From Filimonas sp. (GTDB taxonomy: Bacteria > Bacteroidota > Bacteroidia > Chitinophagales > Chitinophagaceae): a DNA stretch of 64,000 nt. Below the pieces are notes generated by a model. It saw only the letters and a program-made list of their open reading frames with translations. It searched no databases and had not been told where the DNA came from. The DNA lies in the NCBI GenBank assembly GCA_017306865.1, contig JAFKHH010000013.1, positions 1-64,000 on the forward strand. The letters are read 5' to 3'. A program made the position numbers and the translations under genes. Of this stretch, positions 45,821-53,772 are shown piece by piece; the stretch's first letter is position 1, and the number at the start of each line of letters is the position of its first letter.

Positions 45821-48049
45821 ATGGACTACGCGCGGGAGTTTAGAAAATTTGCAAACGGACAATATCTGTACACTGGTGTGAGGATAACAGCGGGGGTGAT
45901 CATTCCTGCGTTGATCTTATACCAGTACGATCTGCTTGCTATGATGATGGGCATTCCGCTCGGTGCGCTTTGCGTAAGCCTTACAGACAACCCCGGTCCG
46001 CCACACCACCGTAAGAACGGCATTATTGCAAGTATCATTATCAACTTTATTGTTGCAGTCATTACCGGTTATAGCAGGGGTATATCCTGGCTTATAGGAT
46101 TAGAAGTGATCATCTTCGGCATGTTCTTCTCCCTGATTGCTGTATATGGCAGCCGGGTAAATTCGATCGGGTTAATTGCATTACTCGTATTTATTTTCAA
46201 CATCGATAGCAGGCTCGCCAGTCACAATATCTGGCGCGATGCATTGTTTTTTACTATAGGTGGTGTATGGTACGCATTGCTTAGCCTTATATCTTACACC
46301 TTGCGCCCGTACAGGCTGATTCAGCAGCTAATGGGAGAGTGCCTGATAGAAACAGCAGATTATTTACGTGCAAAAGCTGGTTTTTATGAAGAGCATCCCA
46401 ACTTCGATGAGCTTACACGCGCCCTGATGAAGTCGCAGGTGCAAATACAACAGCACCAGAATGACCTGCGCGAAATGCTTTTTAAAACACGACGGGTTGT
46501 GTCTGAGTCTACTACCAAAGGACGCATACTCATGCTGATGTTCCTGGATACTGTGGACCTTTTTGAGCGTGTAATGACCTCGCAACAGGATTATTCCAAA
46601 TTGCACGATGAGTTTGACGGGAAAGAGATCCTGGTACAATACAAGGATATGATCATGGCATTGGGGGAAGAGCTGCATGAGATTGGCCTTTCTGTACAAA
46701 GTGGTGATCCAGCCAAGGGCAGGGTAGACCTGGACGGGCTGCTGGAAAAAACAACCAGGTCTTTTTCTGCTTTACGTAAGCAATACCTCAACCCGGATAC
46801 AATAGAAGGGTTTATTAAGCTGCGCCAGATCTTATACAGCATACAGGATATTACAGAGCGTGTAAAGCGTCTCAGGAACATTGCTACCTACGACAAGCAC
46901 ATCAGCAAGCAGTATAAACGTGAGGTAGACCTGGAGCAGTTTATTACGCACCAGGACATTGATCCGAAAATACTGGCAGATACACTTTCGCTTAAATCAA
47001 GTTATTTCCGCCATGCGGTACGGTTAACTGTTGCCCTGCTGGTAGGCTACATCGTATCTCTTTTGTACCCGCTGGGGCATGGCTACTGGATCTTGCTTAC
47101 CATTGCCACCATCATTAAGCCAGCCTTTAGTATCAGTCGTAAACGGAATATAGAAAGGATTGCAGGTACTGTAATAGGTGGGGTGATCGGTTTCCTATCC
47201 CTCTACCTCATCCGGGACAATGCCGTGTTGTTTGCCGTAATGGTAGTAGCAATGATCATTTCGTACAGCTTCCTGAAATTGCAATACACAGTAAGCGTAG
47301 CTTTCATTACTGTATATGTGCTGGTCAGTTTTTATTTTATGAGCCCGGGCGGAGACCTGACGCATGTGCTGAAGGATAGGGTTATAGATACGCTTATAGG
47401 CTCAGTAATAGCCTTTGTTGTTTCATTCTTCGTGCTACCTACCTGGGAGCATGAGCAGATGGGAGAATATGTATCTGAGGCGCTAGAGGCAAATAAGAAA
47501 TATTTTGATATTGTTGCCGGGGCTTTTACAGGTGCAAAAACGGATACCACCGCGTTTAAGCTGGCGCGTAAAGAAGCATTTGTGGCGCTGGCTAATATTT
47601 CCGACAACCTGCAACGCATGCTGTCCGAGCCTAAAGACAAACGCCCGAAACTAAGGCGTTATCACCAGTTTGTTGCAACCAGCCATATGCTTACCTCGCA
47701 TATAGCAGCGTTGTCTTACTATGCACAGCGGAATGCAGCGCAGTATGCGTCAACCGAGTTTCAGCCGCTGGTACAGCAAATAGATTTCCAGTTTACCCAG
47801 GCAATAGAAGTCTTTAAAGAGCATGAGGTAGCAGAGAATATTGACGTTTCGTCTAAACTGCCGATCAATGACCGCATCAGCCAGCTACTGGAAACACGAC
47901 GCAGGGAAATGGAAGCCGGGCATGATGATGAAATTATTTCTGTGCGCAGAACACTCTCAGATATGAAAACGATCACCGACCAGTTTGAATTGATCAGCAC
48001 CATGACCATAGACCAGATAAGGATCTTGCAGAAGATAGTAGCGAAGTAA
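45821..48049 (+). CDS. FUSC/YccS-type inner-membrane transporter-like protein
   Basis: 742 residues. Two membrane blocks (about 20-165 and 395-545) are each composed of roughly six hydrophobic helices (GVIIPALILYQY, IIASIIINFIVAVITG; YFRHAVRLTVALLVGYIVSLLYPLGHGYWILLTI, VIDTLIGSVIAFVVSFFVLP). They are separated by a cytoplasmic helical domain, with another at the C terminus. This is the YccS/YhfK/FUSC layout associated with aromatic acid or fusaric-acid efflux; the substrate here is unknown. It is a single gene. Confidence 0.9.
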   Translation: MDYAREFRKFANGQYLYTGVRITAGVIIPALILYQYDLLAMMMGIPLGALCVSLTDNPGPPHHRKNGIIASIIINFIVAVITGYSRGISWLIGLEVIIFGMFFSLIAVYGSRVNSIGLIALLVFIFNIDSRLASHNIWRDALFFTIGGVWYALLSLISYTLRPYRLIQQLMGECLIETADYLRAKAGFYEEHPNFDELTRALMKSQVQIQQHQNDLREMLFKTRRVVSESTTKGRILMLMFLDTVDLFERVMTSQQDYSKLHDEFDGKEILVQYKDMIMALGEELHEIGLSVQSGDPAKGRVDLDGLLEKTTRSFSALRKQYLNPDTIEGFIKLRQILYSIQDITERVKRLRNIATYDKHISKQYKREVDLEQFITHQDIDPKILADTLSLKSSYFRHAVRLTVALLVGYIVSLLYPLGHGYWILLTIATIIKPAFSISRKRNIERIAGTVIGGVIGFLSLYLIRDNAVLFAVMVVAMIISYSFLKLQYTVSVAFITVYVLVSFYFMSPGGDLTHVLKDRVIDTLIGSVIAFVVSFFVLPTWEHEQMGEYVSEALEANKKYFDIVAGAFTGAKTDTTAFKLARKEAFVALANISDNLQRMLSEPKDKRPKLRRYHQFVATSHMLTSHIAALSYYAQRNAAQYASTEFQPLVQQIDFQFTQAIEVFKEHEVAENIDVSSKLPINDRISQLLETRRREMEAGHDDEIISVRRTLSDMKTITDQFELISTMTIDQIRILQKIVAK

Positions 48050-48138
48050 ACGACCCGATTGTTGCAAGGATAAATAGTTGAATTGTTAGACTAGCCATAT
48101 AACAATTCAACCATATAACAGTTAAACAATTTAAACAG

Positions 48139-48768
48139 TCACTTCCCCACAATCCACAACAATATCGGCTTCCTGCTTTTGTCTATATAACCAGATAATG
48201 TTTTCAAAAAAGTATAAGATACCATAGGGCAGCCAAGGCTGTTACAAGTATAAGCCGGGTAAATGGTTACATCAGTAACACAATCATACGCATGCAGCAC
48301 TACGCTGCGGTCATACGCTTTATCATTGGTTTTATCCAGTCCGTACAATTTATAGGCGCTGCCAAAACGCCCCGGATATTTTTCGCCAACCTTATATCTC
48401 CCCACGCTACTGCAATAACTATTTGGCACATTCGAAAATCTCGCTGTATCCGCAAAGTACGGTCCACCGGCGCCATGCGCCACTAGTCCTGCTGTAATCA
48501 CTTTTTGCTGTTGCATATCTACTACCACAAACCGTTTCAAGCCGCTATGGGCAGACAGGTCTGCAAAAAAGAAATACTGTTCATTCATTGCATGGCTTTT
48601 GGCGTATGCAGCAGCGTTCTTACACAAGTTTAGCGCGCGGGTCTTAAATACATTCGATAATAAAGTTGAATCAGCTACTTTGTTAGCCGCATACGTATGG
48701 TCTTGTTGATTACAGGCAATGGCAAATAAGCTGGCAATCGTTAATGCCAGCGTAAAGTATATTTTCAT
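48139..48768 (-). CDS. L,D-transpeptidase-catalytic-domain lipoprotein
   Basis: 209 residues from ATG 48768; an upstream in-frame start at 48843 would precede the signal peptide. MKIYFTLALTIASLFAIAC ends in a lipobox-like FAIAC, so the protein is probably a lipoprotein. The catalytic-type domain has VVDMQQQKVITAGLVAHGAGG, VVLHAYDCVTDVTIYP and NSLGCPMVS (His and Cys) as in the YkuD_2/PF13645 family. It may act on peptidoglycan cross-links. Confidence 0.85.
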   Translation of the reverse strand: MKIYFTLALTIASLFAIACNQQDHTYAANKVADSTLLSNVFKTRALNLCKNAAAYAKSHAMNEQYFFFADLSAHSGLKRFVVVDMQQQKVITAGLVAHGAGGPYFADTARFSNVPNSYCSSVGRYKVGEKYPGRFGSAYKLYGLDKTNDKAYDRSVVLHAYDCVTDVTIYPAYTCNSLGCPMVSYTFLKTLSGYIDKSRKPILLWIVGK

Positions 48769-48864
48769 CAGGTAAGTGTTTACAGAAGCAGTGAGATGCG
48801 GATGGAGGTTGATTCCATAAAGGGATTTTTTTTCACAGGGCAAAGCCCTATGGTAATGATGGCG

Positions 48865-49008
48865 CCCCTTCGGGCAATGTCATTAAGTTAACCACAAGGC
48901 TCACAATGGTAACACAAAGGGCACAAGGGCTTCCCTTTGTGTCCCTTGTGAAATAGCTTTGTGCTCTTTGTGGTTAGCTTCTTAACTTAATGACATTGCC
49001 CGAAGGGG
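48865..49008. repeat. Long inverted repeat with 27-bp perfect arms
   Basis: Positions 48865-48891 and 48982-49008 are exact reverse complements (CCCCTTCGGGCAATGTCATT..). The interior also pairs partly through ACAAAGGGCACAAGGG against CCCTTTGTG..CTTGTG. It occupies the 475-nt gap between the lipoprotein gene and ubiX; the rest of that gap (49009-49243) shows no gene and ends in an AACCATTCAACAATT tract. Confidence 0.7.
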
Positions 49009-49205
49009 CTTTATCTTCGCTACAATCACGCCCTGCTGTATTGTTACTAAACCATACCTATATAAAAGTTTTACAAAAAATAAGCGTAACGATACACAAA
49101 TATTAGTAACAAGTAGACACAGGCCGGGAGGCCTGCGCCAGTAAAAGTATTATGCCCTGATAATTTATACATGGAGTAAAAAACTGTTGATACAAAGTGC
49201 CCTGC

Positions 49206-49242
49206 ATCAACAATCTAACCATACAACCATTCAACAATTAAC
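49206..49242. repeat. AACAATTCAACCATATAACAATT-type dispersed repeat
   Basis: ATCAACAATCTAACCATAC.. and similar A/C/T-rich tracts occur at 48078-48130, 52976-53000 and 56037-56095, usually just after stop codons. Confidence 0.4.
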
Positions 49243-49243
49243 T

Positions 49244-49804
49244 CTACTTTCCCCACCTATAACTTTTCACATCCAGCCCGGCTAGATCAAGCACCCGGTC
49301 AACAACCGTTTCTGCAACGGCCTCAATTGTAGTAGGTTTACTATAGTAGGATGGAGTGGCAGGGCAAATAATGCCGCCAGCCAGCGTTACAGCCTCCATG
49401 TTACGGATATGGATCAGGTTGTAAGGTGTTTCCCGCACCATCAGGATCAGTTTGCGGCGCTCTTTTAAAACAACGTCAGCGGCACGTGTTACGAGATCAT
49501 CGCTGATACCGCCAGCAATACGCCCCAAAGTACCCATGCTGCAAGGGGCAACGATCATAATATTATACTTTGCCGACCCCGAAGCGAATGGCGCATTAAA
49601 GTCATATTTATCATAGTAGTTAACAGGATATTTGCCATAGTCCTCATTGCCCAGTTCTGTGCGCCACACCTCCTTCGCATTATTGCTCATAACTACAGAC
49701 AAAGCCTCCCATTGGTCTTGCAACCGTAGCAACTTTTCTATCAGCAACTTTGCATAAATAGAACCACTCGCACCCGTAACCGCAATTGCTATTTTATTAG
49801 ACAT
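49244..49804 (-). CDS. ubiX: UbiX-type flavin prenyltransferase
   Basis: 186 residues with the family signatures IAVTGASGSIYAKLL at 6-20, FNAPFASGSAKYNIMIVAPCSMGTLGRIAGGISDDLVTRAADV and ETPYNLIHIRNM. It prenylates FMN to make the cofactor for UbiD-type decarboxylases. No ubiD is seen in the window. It is transcribed alone from a TATTTTTG promoter. Confidence 0.94.
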   Translation of the reverse strand: MSNKIAIAVTGASGSIYAKLLIEKLLRLQDQWEALSVVMSNNAKEVWRTELGNEDYGKYPVNYYDKYDFNAPFASGSAKYNIMIVAPCSMGTLGRIAGGISDDLVTRAADVVLKERRKLILMVRETPYNLIHIRNMEAVTLAGGIICPATPSYYSKPTTIEAVAETVVDRVLDLAGLDVKSYRWGK

Positions 49805-49820
49805 GGGAATGTTTTAGGTG

Positions 49821-49828
49821 CAAAAATA
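49821..49828 (-). promoter_or_regulatory. TAnnTTTG promoter of ubiX
   Basis: The minus strand reads TATTTTTG, 16 nt before the start codon at 49804. Confidence 0.55.
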
Positions 49829-49979
49829 AGAAAGCTGCATGGCTAAATAGATACATTGTTGCATGGTAATATTGTTATAATTCTATTTTCGACAATATAA
49901 CCATTGGGCAATAAAACAATTGAACTCTCCCCATTTTCAAATTTCTTCCCTAATTTCCCGCTTCAAATTGTCCACACAA

Positions 49980-52115
49980 ATGAGAAAACAAGTACTGACT
50001 ATTGCTTTGCTCGCTGCTGCTTTTGCCGCACAGGCGCAGCAGAAAGAACTAAGCACTGCACAAATGCTGAAAAACGACCGGCAGGGATTGATGAAGCAGA
50101 TCCCGCGGGTAATAGGCTGGCAGGATGATGCACATTATATGCTGGCAAAACCCAAAAGCAACAGCGGTTTTAGCGCTGATACAGTAGTGGTAGATGTGAA
50201 GACAGGCGCAGAACAACCTTTTGTAGACAAAGTTTCTACCGAAGCTTATGTAAAAAACAAAGACATTTTTTATAAACCGGCTGGCGGCGTTGAAGTACAG
50301 TTAACGCACGATGCTGATGAAGAAAAGAATCCTATTATCTCTCCTGATGGCACTAAAGTAGCTTTCACCCGCAAGAATGATCTCTACGTAATAGACATCA
50401 AAAGTGGTACAGAAAAAAGACTGACAACCGATGGCACAGACCTGATCTATAATGGCTGGGCATCATGGGTATATTACGAAGAAATATTAGGCCGCCCTTC
50501 CAAATACCGCGCATTCTGGTGGAACCCGGACAGTAAGCAGATTGCGTACATGCACTTCAACGATACCAAAGTGCCTTTATTCCCTATTTATGGGTCAGAC
50601 GGGCAACACGGTTATGTTGAAAATACGCGCTATCCAAAAGCTGGTGATCCAAACCCGGAAGTAAAAGTGGGTATTGTAAACATAGAAACAGCTAAAACTA
50701 CATGGACAGATTTTAATGAAAAAGACGACCAGTATTTTGGGCAGCCTTTCTGGACTGCAGATGGTAAATCGCTGTGGCTACAGTGGATGAACCGTGGGCA
50801 AGATCACCTGGTTGTGTATGCGATTGATCCTGCAACAGGTAATAAAAAACCAGTGTATGATGAGCAACAGCAAACATGGGTAGATTGGTTGGATAACATC
50901 AACTTTCTGGAAAACAACAAAGGCTACATTGTAGTAAGTGATAAAAGTGGCTGGATGCACATCTATCGTTATGATATAAATGGTAAACTTATTAACCAGG
51001 TAACGGATGGTAACTGGACTGTAAAAGATATTCAGCGGATTGATGAAAAAAACAGCACGATCTACTTTACTGCACGTAAAGAAAATTCTGCACGCTACGA
51101 TCTGTATAGTGTAAAGTTTGACGGCAAAGAGCTGAAACGGCTCACCTTTGGTGACTACAATCACACCATAAGTTTATCGCCATCGGCTAATTACTTTATC
51201 TCTACTTATTCAAATGTTAGCACACCAAACAGAATCACTTTGCTGGACAATAAAGGCAAAGTAGTGCGTGAAATAGCTGACAGCAAAGGAGATGAACTGG
51301 CACAATACCAGTTGGCAAAAACTGAACTGATCCGTGTAAAAACAGCAGACGGTTTTGATCTGCCTGTGTTGATCACATGGCCCGCTAAAATGGACCCGAA
51401 CAAAAAGTATCCTGTACTGGTAAGTATCTATGGCGGTCCTAATGCAGGTACGGTGTATGATAGCTGGAACTGGCGTTCATTTGGTGATAATCAATGGTGG
51501 GCAAAAGAAGGTTTGATCCAGATAGCAATAGATCACCGTGCTTCCGGTCACTTTGGTAAAATGGGACAGAACTATATCCATCGTGATTTAGGCAATTGGG
51601 AGATCAAAGACTACTCAGAGGTAATGAAATGGTTGATCGCAAACAAGCCCATTGATAAAAACAAGATCTGTATTACAGGCTTTAGCTATGGTGGTTACAC
51701 TACTTGCATGGCGCTTACCCGTGGTGCAGATGTGTTTACACACGGTATTGCAGGCGGTAGCGTTACCGATTGGAAGCTGTATGATTCTCACTACACAGAG
51801 CGTTATATGGACGCACCGGCAGATAATCCGGAAGGCTATAAAGTAAGTGCTGTTGCACCTTACATCAAGAACTATAAAGGCAACTTGTACATTGTACATG
51901 GCAATATGGATGATAATGTGCACATGCAAAACAGCATACAACTGATCGGTGCATTACAGGATCAGAAAAAAGTATTTGAATTTATGATCTATCCGGGAGG
52001 CCGTCATGGCTGGGCAAATGACCGTGCTAAATGGGCGCACTTCCAGAATGAAAAAACAAGATATTACTACCAGTACCTGTTAGAAAAACCGGTGCCGCAG
52101 GAAATATTACAGTAA
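49980..52115 (+). CDS. Prolyl oligopeptidase family S9 (DPP-IV-type) peptidase
   Basis: 711 residues from ATG 49980 (signal peptide MRKQVLTIALLAAAFAAQAQ). An earlier ATG at 49920 would bury the signal peptide. An N-terminal beta-propeller (DPPIV_N; about 60-440, with DLIYNGWASWVYYEE and KYRAFWWNPDSKQIAYM) precedes the alpha/beta-hydrolase domain. Its catalytic residues appear as GFSYGGY (S569), GNMDDNVH (D644 or D645) and GRHGW (H676). It is predicted to be periplasmic and to remove X-Pro dipeptides. Confidence 0.94.
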   Translation: MRKQVLTIALLAAAFAAQAQQKELSTAQMLKNDRQGLMKQIPRVIGWQDDAHYMLAKPKSNSGFSADTVVVDVKTGAEQPFVDKVSTEAYVKNKDIFYKPAGGVEVQLTHDADEEKNPIISPDGTKVAFTRKNDLYVIDIKSGTEKRLTTDGTDLIYNGWASWVYYEEILGRPSKYRAFWWNPDSKQIAYMHFNDTKVPLFPIYGSDGQHGYVENTRYPKAGDPNPEVKVGIVNIETAKTTWTDFNEKDDQYFGQPFWTADGKSLWLQWMNRGQDHLVVYAIDPATGNKKPVYDEQQQTWVDWLDNINFLENNKGYIVVSDKSGWMHIYRYDINGKLINQVTDGNWTVKDIQRIDEKNSTIYFTARKENSARYDLYSVKFDGKELKRLTFGDYNHTISLSPSANYFISTYSNVSTPNRITLLDNKGKVVREIADSKGDELAQYQLAKTELIRVKTADGFDLPVLITWPAKMDPNKKYPVLVSIYGGPNAGTVYDSWNWRSFGDNQWWAKEGLIQIAIDHRASGHFGKMGQNYIHRDLGNWEIKDYSEVMKWLIANKPIDKNKICITGFSYGGYTTCMALTRGADVFTHGIAGGSVTDWKLYDSHYTERYMDAPADNPEGYKVSAVAPYIKNYKGNLYIVHGNMDDNVHMQNSIQLIGALQDQKKVFEFMIYPGGRHGWANDRAKWAHFQNEKTRYYYQYLLEKPVPQEILQ

Positions 52116-52309
52116 TTATTTCAACATAGTCTCAAGGGTTTCAAAGTCTCAGTAAATATGCTGGGATTTTGAAACCTTTTTTGTTTTGATAAAACAGGTT
52201 CACCGCAGAAGTGCGGAGAGTTACGCAGAATATTTTGAAACAAGCTTTTAGTTCTCTATTCATCGTCCCTTGTGTCACTCACTTCATCGTTCTATACACT
52301 ACTCAGCCA

Positions 52310-52340
52310 AACCTGACAGGTCTTAAAGACCTGTCAGGTT
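52310..52340. terminator. CCTGACAGG palindrome, copy 2
   Basis: AACCTGACAGGTCTT and AAGACCTGTCAGGTT are perfect 15-nt arms around one A, followed by TTTTG. The core equals that at 32773-32805. Confidence 0.7.
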
Positions 52341-52358
52341 TTTGTATTAAAAGGAAAT

Positions 52359-52386
52359 CGTGAGACGTGAATCGATAATCGTGAAT
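52359..52386 (+). repeat. Dispersed element GTGAATCGATAATCGTGAAT, copy 3
   Basis: CGTGAGACGTGAATCGATAA.. lies directly after the palindromic terminator; compare 23641-23671 and 23768-23802. Confidence 0.5.
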
Positions 52387-52502
52387 TGAAATCTCCTCTG
52401 CGTAACTCCCCGCTCTCTCCGCCTTTGCGGTGAATAAATAGTCGCGCAGCGGCGCTTTGAAACTCTTCAAACATTTAGTATGTTTAATGTAAATCAGGAA
52501 CA

Positions 52503-52868
52503 ATGGCTGAATATAAAACCGGTAAGATCTGTTACCTCGAAATACCTGCAATAGATATAGAAACTTCCGCTGCGTTCTATAAAAATGTGTTTGGCTGGCA
52601 GTATCGTAAACGTGGCGATGGCGCATTAGCCTTTGATGATACGGTAGGGCAGGTAAGTGGTACATGGGTTACAGGTAAAAAGCCAATGACGGACACCAAT
52701 AGTTTAATTATCTACATCATGTTGCTCGAAGATATCAACATTACCATTGATCTCATAAATAAACACGGCGGTAAAATCGTTCATCCCGTTGGCTTGCATC
52801 CGCATGAAGTAACAGCACTTTTCAGCGATCCTGCTGGTAATGTGTTTGGATTGTTCCAGCAAAGATGA
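52503..52868 (+). CDS. VOC family protein
   Basis: 121 residues of glyoxalase-like fold: GKICYLEIPAIDIETSAAFYKNVFGWQ at the start, WVTGKKPMTDTNSLIIYIM in the middle and TALFSDPAGNVFGLFQQR at the end. It differs from the VOC protein at 23798 and is not a tandem copy. The function is unknown. Confidence 0.82.
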   Translation: MAEYKTGKICYLEIPAIDIETSAAFYKNVFGWQYRKRGDGALAFDDTVGQVSGTWVTGKKPMTDTNSLIIYIMLLEDINITIDLINKHGGKIVHPVGLHPHEVTALFSDPAGNVFGLFQQR

Positions 52869-53007
52869 GAAGCCACGGAGACACGAAGTCACAAAGATGC
52901 ACTAAGTCTTTAACCTGGTTTACTCTCCTTGCCTATGCTTTATACTTGCGGTAAAATGACATAAATGGTGGTTGTCAACAATTCAACCATATAACAATTT
53001 AGCGGCG

Positions 53008-53658
53008 CTACTTCACCAATATATTCTCTGCAAACTTCTTCGATACTGTCATATTATTCTTGCCAGCCTGTATGATCACTGATTCATCAAAGGCAATTTT
53101 CTCTATCACTTTCAGTTTAGTACCAATAGAGATATTCAGCTTATGCAAGTATTGCAAAAATTCTGTGGACGTATCGCGGACAGCAGCTACAGTACATGAT
53201 TTACCTTCCTCTATTTCGTAGAGCATAGTCGTGTAGGCATTTGTTATTTGCCCGCTTGCATCAGGTATCGGATCACCATGCGGATCGTATTCAGGATAGC
53301 CAAGAAATTTTTCCAGCCTGTCAGCCAAGTCATCCTGTTGCACATGCTCCAGTTGTTCTGCTATATCATGCACCTCGTCCCATGTATAGCCCAGTTTGTC
53401 CAGCAGGAACACTTCCCACAAGCGGTGTCGCCTGACAATCTGTACGGCAGCTTTATATCCTTTGTCAGTCAGCTTTGCACCCTTCTTCTTATCATAATTG
53501 ATCAGCTTCTTATCGGTCAGCTTTTTCAGCATATCGATAACAGATGCAGGATTATTTTCCAGAGCAGCAGCTATGGCAGTAGGCGTGATCTTGGAGCCAT
53601 TTACCTGTGATAATCCAAATATGGCCTTGAGATAATTTTCTTCGGATAAACTAGTCAT
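53008..53658 (-). CDS. DtxR/MntR-type metal-dependent repressor
   Basis: 216 residues. A winged helix at 1-65 (SLSEENYLKAIFGLSQVNGSKITPTAIAAAL, SVIDMLKKLTDKKLINYDKKKGAKLTDKGY), a dimerisation/metal domain (HRLWEVFLLDKLGYTWDEVHDIAEQLEHV, CPxGDP-like DPHGDPIP) and a C-terminal FeoA/SH3-like domain (about 145-216). It represses metal-uptake genes with Fe2+ or Mn2+ as co-repressor. It is divergent from a TonB receptor and shares a palindromic operator, so it probably controls that receptor and itself. Confidence 0.92.
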   Translation of the reverse strand: MTSLSEENYLKAIFGLSQVNGSKITPTAIAAALENNPASVIDMLKKLTDKKLINYDKKKGAKLTDKGYKAAVQIVRRHRLWEVFLLDKLGYTWDEVHDIAEQLEHVQQDDLADRLEKFLGYPEYDPHGDPIPDASGQITNAYTTMLYEIEEGKSCTVAAVRDTSTEFLQYLHKLNISIGTKLKVIEKIAFDESVIIQAGKNNMTVSKKFAENILVK

Positions 53659-53675
53659 AATTCGCAGATACTCAA

Positions 53676-53683
53676 CAAATATA
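53676..53683 (-). promoter_or_regulatory. TAnnTTTG promoter of the DtxR/MntR gene
   Basis: The minus strand reads TATATTTG, 18 nt before the start codon at 53658. The palindromic operator begins 15 nt upstream of it. Confidence 0.55.
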
Positions 53684-53697
53684 TCTTATTCGTGAAA

Positions 53698-53729
53698 CAA
53701 ATAAAATTAGGTATGCCTAATTTTATTTG
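53698..53729. promoter_or_regulatory. Palindromic DtxR/MntR-type operator
   Basis: CAAATAAAATTAGG and CCTAATTTTATTTG are perfect 14-nt arms around TATG. The central AATTAGGTATGCCTAATT resembles the TTAGG..CCTAA half-sites of DtxR/IdeR boxes. It lies between the repressor and the TonB receptor start codons and overlaps the upstream element of the repressor promoter. Confidence 0.8.
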
Positions 53730-53772
53730 TTTGGTATGTTTAAAAGAATTTATTTTGTTCAAAATAATTCAA

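Larger units (their letters stand above)
52116..52502. other. Intergenic repeat-rich region
   Basis: The 387-nt gap contains an ACCGCAGAAGTGCGGAGAG/CTCTGCG pair of tracts (52200-52235 and 52392-52436, inverted to one another), the CCTGACAGG palindrome and the GTGAATCGATAATCG element. No gene is seen. Confidence 0.6.
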
